Source: an uncultured Endomicrobiia bacterium
Lineage (GTDB): Bacteria; Elusimicrobiota; Endomicrobiia; Endomicrobiales; Endomicrobiaceae
DNA: 8,380 nucleotides
Assembly: GCA_905236115.1 (NCBI GenBank)
Contig: CAJOOL010000085.1
Location: 1-8,380, forward strand
Reading direction: 5' to 3'
Shown here: positions 1-4,980 of the stretch, piece after piece
How positions within the stretch are numbered: position 1 is the first letter of the stretch
Layout of the letters: every line of letters begins with the position of its first letter
The notes under the pieces: model-generated
Seen by the model: only the letters and a program-made list of their open reading frames with translations
What the model was told of the DNA's origin: nothing
The model's database searches: none
Position numbers and translations under genes: made by a program

Positions 1-29
1 AACAGATGTATAGATGTATGGAAGAATGG

Positions 30-500
30 ATGTCTGGAAACGGCAAAACGACGGGATGCCCGACAAAGACACTCGGGCATGACAGACGGCGTGGTTTCAC
101 TCTCGTTGAGCTGGTTATCGTTATTGCCATTGTCATCATTTTGTCGGTAATATCGGTTCCGATTTACAGAGGTTATGTAGACAAGGCTAAAATGTCTGAA
201 GCCTATGCACTGTTAGGAAGTATACTTTCAGCACAAAAAGCCTATTATAGCGAATATGGGAATTTTTTAAGTATCTATGATGGTGGACAGATGACCTCTT
301 ATAATGCAGTTTTAGGAATAGATGCCAGAGGTAATAAATATGTTACTAATTTTCAAGCAAATGGAGGAGATGAACCATATTCTTTTGCAGCTTCTGTTTA
401 TAAACCGAAAGAATTACAAACACCATATAAAAGAAGACTATTTATTAACTATAACATTACCACAGGATGTAGTACTTTTTATGAATGGTCTGATAATTAA
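30..500 (+). CDS. Type IV pilin-like protein (class III signal, PilE/PulG type)
   Basis: Likely a secreted pilin or pseudopilin subunit, cleaved by a prepilin peptidase and assembled in the inner membrane or exported. The sequence shows the prepilin motif RRGFTLVELVIVIAI: Gly at -1, Phe at +1 and Glu at +5, followed by about 20 hydrophobic residues ending in Pro (SVPIYRGY). A helical spine KMSEAYALLGSILSAQKAYYSEYGNF follows, then a short variable C-terminal domain with one Cys. The mature length is about 134 residues, normal for small pilins. Three in-frame ATGs exist (6, 18, 30). I chose 30 because GGAAG at 20-24 gives a Shine-Dalgarno with 5-nt spacing; this leaves a 22-residue leader, or 30 residues from position 6. 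Both are long compared with the usual 6-10 residues, and the frame is also open to the window edge. GC falls from 60/120 (positions 1-120) to 53/180 (301-480). No assembly gene is in view, so the role (pilus, secretion or shed peptide) is undecided. Confidence 0.85.
   Translation: MSGNGKTTGCPTKTLGHDRRRGFTLVELVIVIAIVIILSVISVPIYRGYVDKAKMSEAYALLGSILSAQKAYYSEYGNFLSIYDGGQMTSYNAVLGIDARGNKYVTNFQANGGDEPYSFAASVYKPKELQTPYKRRLFINYNITTGCSTFYEWSDN
56..80. repeat. REP-like palindrome inside the pilin leader
   Basis: ATGCCCGA (56-63) and TCGGGCAT (73-80) form a perfect 8-bp inverted repeat around a 9-nt loop. A further pair, GTCTG (32-36) and CAGAC (83-87), sits outside it. The layout GGATGCCCG..CGGGCATGACA resembles the extragenic palindromes scattered through many bacterial genomes, but here it lies in frame between the start codons and the prepilin cleavage motif. 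The palindrome itself is seen directly; its membership in a dispersed family is inferred, because only one copy is in the window. Confidence 0.6.
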
Positions 501-556
501 AATTAAATTTTAGTTTTTATATCAAAATATTACTACTTTTTTACTTAAAAATTTAC

Positions 557-585
557 AAAAAAAGGTCAAAACATAGCATTGACCT
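557..585 (-). terminator. Intrinsic terminator on the minus strand
   Basis: Read on the minus strand, AGGTCAA and TTGACCT form a perfect 7-bp stem (arms at 579-585 and 563-569) with a 9-nt loop. The stem is followed at once by a T-run (forward A-tract 557-563). On the plus strand the hairpin is followed by AAGCAAAAAAAC, with no T-run, so it is not a good terminator for the pilin gene. No minus-strand gene lies immediately to its right; the nearest one ends at 2232. Confidence 0.6.
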
Positions 586-589
586 AAGC

Positions 590-637
590 AAAAAAACGAG
601 CAGAGGAATTTTTTTAAAAATTTTCTTCTGTTCGTTT
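590..637. terminator. Long hairpin, possibly a bidirectional terminator
   Basis: The arms 594-608 and 623-637 pair over 15 positions. In plus-strand RNA two of these are G-U wobbles (600 with 631, 604 with 627), with a 14-nt AT-only loop. On the minus strand the two wobbles become A-C mismatches, but the stem is followed directly by a T7 run (forward A590-596). The plus-strand side is followed only by CCTGTTTAAAC. It could therefore end pilin transcription without a classic U-tract, end minus-strand transcription, or do both. Confidence 0.55.
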
Positions 638-774
638 CCTGTTTAAACTATTACACTATCCAACTTTTCAATTTCCCTAAGCTCTCAACCATCAGACTCT
701 CAGCCGTCGTTTTCAACTGTCTTACCTGTCGTTCAATTATAAATTCTAAATTGCCGTTTTTGTGCTTTCAGTTG
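638..774. repeat. Non-coding spacer containing one copy of a repeat
   Basis: No open frame or RNA gene is apparent here. The plus strand is pyrimidine-rich between about 660 and 735. The reverse complement of 742-759 is AAACGGCAATTTAGAATT, which recurs exactly at 8358-8375 just after the stop codon of the last gene. After a 7-nt gap both copies continue with GAACG (complement of 730-734, and 8376-8380). The shared stretch is cut by the window end, so the true repeat may be longer. An 18-base match between an intergenic spacer and a 3' flank is unlikely to be chance even in AT-rich DNA. Confidence 0.55.
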
Positions 775-849
775 CATATTTTTACACTTTTTCGTATGAA
801 AAAATGTTATATCTATACACTTTTTCGTTTGAAAAAATGTAAAAATATG
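775..849. promoter_or_regulatory. Tandem palindromic operators upstream of the ATPase gene
   Basis: Two near-identical palindromes lie 33 bp apart. Both have the form ACACTTTTTC-N4-GAAAAAATGT, at 784-807 (N4 = GTAT) and 817-840 (N4 = GTTT). In addition, the outer arms 775-793 and 831-849 are inverted copies of each other over 19 positions with a single mismatch (position 787 against 837), so the whole block is itself a larger palindrome. The right-hand unit covers the predicted -35 box of the ATPase promoter. This is the geometry expected of a repressor or autoregulator binding as two dimers about three helical turns apart. Confidence 0.7.
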
Positions 850-856
850 TTATAAT
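829..856 (+). promoter_or_regulatory. Predicted sigma-70 promoter of the ATPase gene
   Basis: TTGAAA (829-834), a 16-bp spacer and a perfect TATAAT (851-856). TGT immediately before the -10 box gives an extended -10. Transcription would start near 863, leaving a leader of about 25 nt before the ATG at 889. The -35 box is buried in the right-hand palindrome. Confidence 0.7.
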
Positions 857-888
857 ACCATATATTACACAATGTTTAAGGGAACAAT

Positions 889-2196
889 ATGAACAGAAAA
901 GCATTAAATGATTTAGCATCTTGGAAAAACAGCAAAAACAGAAAACCGTTAATTCTTGAGGGTGCCAGACAGGTCGGTAAAACCTGGCTTATGAAAGAAT
1001 TCGGCAAAACACGGTATAAAAACACGGCATACGTATCTTTTGATAATACGAAAAACAGAAAAGTTCACGACATCTTTTCGCAAGATTATAATGTAGAAAG
1101 AATTATAGAAAATTTGTCGGTTTATACAAAAGTAAAAATTGAACAGGACAAAACATTAATAATTTTGGATGAAATACAGGAATGTCCTAATGCTTTAACC
1201 GCATTAAAATATTTTTATGAAAATGCTCCGCAATATCATATAGTTTGTGCAGGCAGTTTGTTGGGGATAACATTACATCAACAGTCTTCTTTCCCTGCGG
1301 GAAAAGTGGACTTTTTAAATATATATCCTCTTTCTTTTATGGAATTTTTGGAAGCTGTCGGCGAAAAAAGATTTGTGGATTTAATAAACGATTTAAATTT
1401 TGCTTCCATAAAAAATTTTAAAGACGAGTATATAAGATTTTTAAAAAATTATTTTTATATAGGCGGTATGCCCGAAGTTGTTCAAAGTTTTGTTAACGAT
1501 AAAGATTTTTCCAAAGCCAGAAATATACAGAATAAAATATTGGAAACTTACGAAAAAGATTTTTCCAAACATTTACCGACATCGGATATAGCTAAAACAA
1601 GAATGCTTTGGAATAATATTCCCGCACAATTTGCCAAAGAAAATAAAAAATTCATATACGGTGTTATAAAACAGGGTGCAAGAGCTAAAGAATACGAAAA
1701 TTCTCTTTATTGGTTGAGCGACTGCGGTTTAATATATGAAGTTTTCAGAGTAAAAAAACCGAGCCCGCCGTTAAAAGCATATACGGATATAGGAAGTTTT
1801 AAATTGTTTTTGTCGGATGTCGGTTTGCTGTGTGCTTTATCGGAACTTGATGCGGAAACAATACTTGAACAGAATTCCATTTTTGAAGAATTTAAAGGTT
1901 CTTTATGCGAGCAGTATGTCCTTCAGCAGTTAAAAGCTGCAAATAATAAAAGTGTTTATTACTGGTCGGCGGAAAGAGGCGAAGCCGAAATAGATTTTTT
2001 AATTCAGCATAAAGGGAAAATCGTTCCTTTGGAAGTGAAAGCAGGAATAAATCTTAAGGCAAAGAGTTTGCAGGTGTATAAAGAAAATTTCAAACCGGAA
2101 ATTTCCGTCAGAACATCTCTTGCCGATTATAAAAAGACGGAAAATTTATACGACGTTCCTCTGTATATGATTGAATGTTTGGAACGAATTATATAA
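889..2196 (+). CDS. AAA-family ATPase with DUF4143-type C-terminus
   Basis: A 435-residue ATP-binding protein of the AAA_14/DUF4143 type, whose cellular role is not established. Visible motifs: Walker A GARQVGKT (25-32), Walker B LIILDEIQ (90-97), the sensor-like stretch AGSLLG (121-126), FPAGKVDF (135-142), the family motif IYPLSFMEFLEA (from 145) and GGMPE (192-196). Residues about 225-300 (AKEYENSLYWLSDCGLIYEVF) look like the winged-helix part seen in these ATPases, followed by FKLFLSDVGLL (304-314). The C-terminus resembles a PD-(D/E)XK fold: E341, D369 in AEIDFLI, and E382-x-K384 in PLEVKAG. The length is normal and the gene is intact. The start is supported by AAGGGA (878-883), 5 nt before the ATG. 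The gene is monocistronic, convergent with mprF (35-bp gap), and has its own operator-covered promoter. Such genes are typically patchily distributed, which suggests acquisition. The domain assignment is firm; nuclease or DNA-binding activity is inference. Confidence 0.9.
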   Translation: MNRKALNDLASWKNSKNRKPLILEGARQVGKTWLMKEFGKTRYKNTAYVSFDNTKNRKVHDIFSQDYNVERIIENLSVYTKVKIEQDKTLIILDEIQECPNALTALKYFYENAPQYHIVCAGSLLGITLHQQSSFPAGKVDFLNIYPLSFMEFLEAVGEKRFVDLINDLNFASIKNFKDEYIRFLKNYFYIGGMPEVVQSFVNDKDFSKARNIQNKILETYEKDFSKHLPTSDIAKTRMLWNNIPAQFAKENKKFIYGVIKQGARAKEYENSLYWLSDCGLIYEVFRVKKPSPPLKAYTDIGSFKLFLSDVGLLCALSELDAETILEQNSIFEEFKGSLCEQYVLQQLKAANNKSVYYWSAERGEAEIDFLIQHKGKIVPLEVKAGINLKAKSLQVYKENFKPEISVRTSLADYKKTENLYDVPLYMIECLERII

Positions 2197-2231
2197 TTAT
2201 ATAAAGAAATTCTTCCTCTTCTCCAAATCTT

Positions 2232-4727
2232 TCAAGAATAAATATACAAGAAATCTTTCAGAAAGTATATCATCTGTTTACCGGAATAGAATGCAATATA
2301 TTTCTTTTTCCAGACGGGGTTGAACTTACTTTTAAATTCTCTCAGTGCGTTCATATCGTATTTAAAGTGTTCGGCAAAAACAAAAATCTTGGCTCTTTTT
2401 GTAAAATTCTCGTCAATAATAACACTTTCGTCAACTGCCGGCGTTAAACCTAAATTGAACCATTTATAACCTGCTTCTTTTGCATAACAAACAGCTTTAA
2501 AAAGAATATATTTTAAAATATTTTCGTCGCAGTCGGCGGTATAACGCACATTGGAAACAAAAGTTTCATATTTATTTTTCGCCGTAAGAAGATACGAATA
2601 TGCCGAAATGAAATTATCTTTTTTTATCACTATATATTTGTCGGCAGCATTTAAAGAAACATCAAACATCTTATTTTTTAATCCGCCGAAATCTTTTTCC
2701 CATTGATAATCTATAAACCCGATATATTTTTTATTTTTTTCAAATTCGGCTTTATCAATTATTTCAAAATTGTAACCGTCTTTTTCAAGTTTATCCGACA
2801 GCATTTTTATGTCGTAAACGGACGGCATGTCGGCAGAAAATTTACCTAAATCAACATTTGCATCCACACCGAAAGACGCAATATCCAAACCGATATCGTC
2901 GTAAAACTTCAAGTTTTTATAGCCCAAATAAACAAAAATCGGATTAATGCTTTTTAAATCTGTCATTTCTTTAAAATCCCAGATAAGTTCGCCTGCGGAC
3001 TTGTTATTGCCGACAGGGTCGCCGAAAACCACGGCACTGTTATTTATCAGAGAATACATCATAAAAGCATCCGTATTCATATCAAAAATATTTCTGTTTT
3101 CAAAAGCATAATTACCGTAAACATATTTTGATTTGGCGGCAATTTTTTTGATATTTTCCAAATCAATATTGGCTTGTTTATATCTGTATCTTTTCCATAA
3201 TTCCGATATTATAACAACCGCTATCGTTATCAGCATACCGATACAAATTCTTAAAGATCTTCCCCAATCGCCGGCACTGAAAAGACCGGTAAAAAATTCC
3301 GACCAGGAATAAATATTAGGTCTGTAGACGAAAAAGCTCAGCCATGCGGAAGTAATAAATACGGCCGATATCAACGAGAACCAAAATACATTAAGTTTCA
3401 CGGCCACCAAACTTAACGGTCTGTAAAAATATTTTTTTGACGGAATAAGCAAAGACAGCATTACCAAAAGGAACACTATTTTTTCATAACCGTAACCGTT
3501 TATAAGTGCCAGCGGAAACAAAACCGCCAGCAGAAAAACGGCTATAGAATATGCTTTTTTTATTCTCAGCAAAAGTCCTCTGGAAACGAACAGCAGCACA
3601 ATACCTGCCACGCTTGCGGCAAAATGCAAAAAGTCCAAAATATATACGGGAATATAATCAACGAGTATTTTTATTATTGAAGAAGAAACATCCGTCACGC
3701 CGGAAAATAAAATTATCGTTCCGCTGATAAATATACTGACGGATAATGCCTGAGGAATAAGCGAAGACATTCTTCTGCCGTAAAATCTGGCAAGGATTTT
3801 AAATCTTTTTTTCGCTCTGAAAAATTCGTGGCTGGCAAGAAGCAAAAGTGCTATAGACAAAGGGAAAAAATAAAATATCGCTCTGTAGGCAAGGAGTGCT
3901 CCCATAACGTAAGAACTTTCGGTCGCTTCCGGCAGCATCATAACTATGGCGGTTTCAAACACTCCCATACCGCCGGGAACCTGACTGAGTATGCCCAGCA
4001 TCTGTGCTACAAGAAATATCTGTAATAAAGTAATGTAAGAAATTTCCCCCGCAGGAAGCAGAACAAACAGCGTGCAGGAAGCTATCACCCAATCTGCCGT
4101 GGCAAGCAGCATCTGCCATAAAGTGATTTTGATATTCGGAAAAGTTATTACAAATTTGTTGAATATTTTTATCGGTTTGGACTTGAACAAACTTAATAAA
4201 GTATATACGGTAACAAAAGTTAAAAACAAAATTCCCAAAGGCTGCGAAGAATGAAAGAAGAATTTACTGCTGCCGAAATCCACCGGAAAAAATGTAAAAA
4301 CTATCCCGCCGATAATAAGCAGCCCAAACCATATTGTCGCCGATGAAAAAAACAAAACTTTCGTAACGTTTAACATTGATACGTTATAAAGGGAATAGAG
4401 ACGGTATCTTATTGATCCGCCGAAAAGCATTGAATAGCCTGTATTGTTGCCGAGTGCATTGCTGATAAAACATGTAAAAACCACATTTTTAAATTTCAGC
4501 GGAACATTGATGTATTTGAAAGCGACCACATCGTAACCGCCCAAAATCAAATAATACGAAAGTGCCAGAATTAATGCGAAAGTTATTTTTAATGACGGTA
4601 TGGCTTTAAGCGTGTCCAAAATCTGCTGATAGCTGTAGTTTTTCATTTCGTTGCTTAACAGCATTATGGCAACCAAAAATATAATTATCCCCAAAGGAGC
4701 AATAAGTATCTTTAAATATTTTTTCAT
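2232..4727 (-). CDS. mprF: MprF-like phosphatidylglycerol aminoacyltransferase/flippase
   Basis: Inner-membrane enzyme that transfers an amino acid (usually Lys or Ala) from aminoacyl-tRNA to phosphatidylglycerol and flips the product outward, lowering surface negative charge and sensitivity to cationic peptides. Its 831 residues match the bifunctional family (about 840-880). Residues 1 to about 510 are many hydrophobic helices with flippase-family signatures NALGNNTGYSMLFGGSIRYR (90-109) and PGGMGVFE (251-258). From about 520 comes the soluble DUF2156-type synthase domain, with VVFGDPVG (GDPVG at 569-573) and WFNLGLTPA (756-764), where the family normally has an NLGxAP-like motif. Lys versus Ala specificity cannot be read from the sequence. 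The start is supported by AGAGG (4734-4738 complement), 6 nt before the ATG. It is convergent with the ATPase and divergent from the ChaN-MFS gene. I see no convincing terminator in the 35 bp after its stop codon. Confidence 0.88.
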   Translation of the reverse strand: MKKYLKILIAPLGIIIFLVAIMLLSNEMKNYSYQQILDTLKAIPSLKITFALILALSYYLILGGYDVVAFKYINVPLKFKNVVFTCFISNALGNNTGYSMLFGGSIRYRLYSLYNVSMLNVTKVLFFSSATIWFGLLIIGGIVFTFFPVDFGSSKFFFHSSQPLGILFLTFVTVYTLLSLFKSKPIKIFNKFVITFPNIKITLWQMLLATADWVIASCTLFVLLPAGEISYITLLQIFLVAQMLGILSQVPGGMGVFETAIVMMLPEATESSYVMGALLAYRAIFYFFPLSIALLLLASHEFFRAKKRFKILARFYGRRMSSLIPQALSVSIFISGTIILFSGVTDVSSSIIKILVDYIPVYILDFLHFAASVAGIVLLFVSRGLLLRIKKAYSIAVFLLAVLFPLALINGYGYEKIVFLLVMLSLLIPSKKYFYRPLSLVAVKLNVFWFSLISAVFITSAWLSFFVYRPNIYSWSEFFTGLFSAGDWGRSLRICIGMLITIAVVIISELWKRYRYKQANIDLENIKKIAAKSKYVYGNYAFENRNIFDMNTDAFMMYSLINNSAVVFGDPVGNNKSAGELIWDFKEMTDLKSINPIFVYLGYKNLKFYDDIGLDIASFGVDANVDLGKFSADMPSVYDIKMLSDKLEKDGYNFEIIDKAEFEKNKKYIGFIDYQWEKDFGGLKNKMFDVSLNAADKYIVIKKDNFISAYSYLLTAKNKYETFVSNVRYTADCDENILKYILFKAVCYAKEAGYKWFNLGLTPAVDESVIIDENFTKRAKIFVFAEHFKYDMNALREFKSKFNPVWKKKYIAFYSGKQMIYFLKDFLYIYS

Positions 4728-4771
4728 TTTTTTCCTCTATAATCTGTGTACAAATATTTTTATATTCTGAC

Positions 4772-4800
4772 ATTTTATAATTTAAATTAATAAATTGCAA
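4772..4800 (-). promoter_or_regulatory. Candidate mprF promoter
   Basis: On the minus strand TTGCAA (4795-4800) and TAAAAT (complement of 4772-4777) are separated by 17 bp, about 45 bp upstream of the mprF ATG. The -35 box matches the consensus at 4 of 6 positions and the -10 box at 5 of 6. The surrounding DNA is so AT-rich that alternatives exist, so this is tentative. Confidence 0.4.
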
Positions 4801-4804
4801 AAAT

Positions 4805-4869
4805 CTGAAAAATAGCGAAGTGATTTTCAGCTGAGCCGCGGACTTTGCCCGCTGAGCTGAGAACTATTT
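4805..4869. repeat. Structured element with two mutually exclusive hairpins
   Basis: This is a GC-rich island in AT-rich spacer. Fold A: CTGAAAA (4805-4811) pairs with TTTTCAG (4824-4830). Fold B: AAATAG (4810-4815) with CTATTT (4864-4869), TTTTCAGCT (4824-4832) with AGCTGAGAA (4855-4863, one wobble), and GCGG (4838-4841) with CCGC (4849-4852). Segment 4824-4830 is used in both folds, so they exclude each other. On the minus strand fold A is followed by ATTTTTG, which makes it terminator-like. It lies between the two candidate divergent promoters. It could be an attenuator for mprF, an insulating terminator or a dispersed palindromic repeat; one copy cannot decide. Confidence 0.5.
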
Positions 4870-4882
4870 AATGTATCGGATA

Positions 4883-4911
4883 TTGACAATTAAAAAATAA
4901 TTTGTTAGACT
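4883..4911 (+). promoter_or_regulatory. Predicted promoter of the ChaN-MFS gene
   Basis: A perfect TTGACA (4883-4888), a 17-bp spacer and TAGACT (4906-4911, 4 of 6), with TGT directly upstream giving an extended -10. The predicted start, near 4918, leaves an AT-rich leader of about 60 nt before the ATG at 4981. No recognisable Shine-Dalgarno is seen in the 15 nt before that ATG, so initiation may depend on the unstructured AT-rich leader. Confidence 0.55.
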
Positions 4912-4980
4912 TACAAAACTTTTAAAGATATGGCTAATTATTTTTTGTTTAACTAAAAATTATTTTTGATATATTTTAGT

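Noticed and set aside
6..29. ATGs at 6 and 18 as the pilin start.
   Set aside because: ATG 18 has no ribosome site and that of ATG 6 would lie outside the window. ATG 30 has GGAAG at proper spacing and gives a less extreme leader, though 6 cannot be excluded.
730..760. Minus-strand TATAAT (complement of 736-741) as the promoter of a small RNA ending at the 557-637 hairpins.
   Set aside because: No acceptable -35 box is found at 16-18 bp, and the second copy of the repeat lacks this 7-nt stretch, so I do not call an RNA gene.
784..840. Two regularly spaced palindromic units that could suggest a CRISPR remnant.
   Set aside because: There are only two units, the intervening 9 bp is far too short for a spacer, and they overlap a promoter; an operator pair explains them better.
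2189..2204. Perfect 16-bp palindrome TTATATAATTATATAA across the ATPase stop codon.
   Set aside because: It is composed only of A and T, makes a weak hairpin with no T-run, and such palindromes are common by chance in this composition.
2225..2260. AAATCTTTCA repeated at 2225-2234 and 2251-2260 around the mprF stop; CTTTCAG also at 765-771 as a possible target duplication.
   Set aside because: The matches are short and AT-rich, and one copy lies within coding sequence. They are not enough to define insertion boundaries.
4966..4980. TTG start at 4966 for the ChaN-MFS gene.
   Set aside because: No ribosome site precedes it. The ATG at 4981 gives a cleaner signal peptide, with Arg5 directly before the hydrophobic core.
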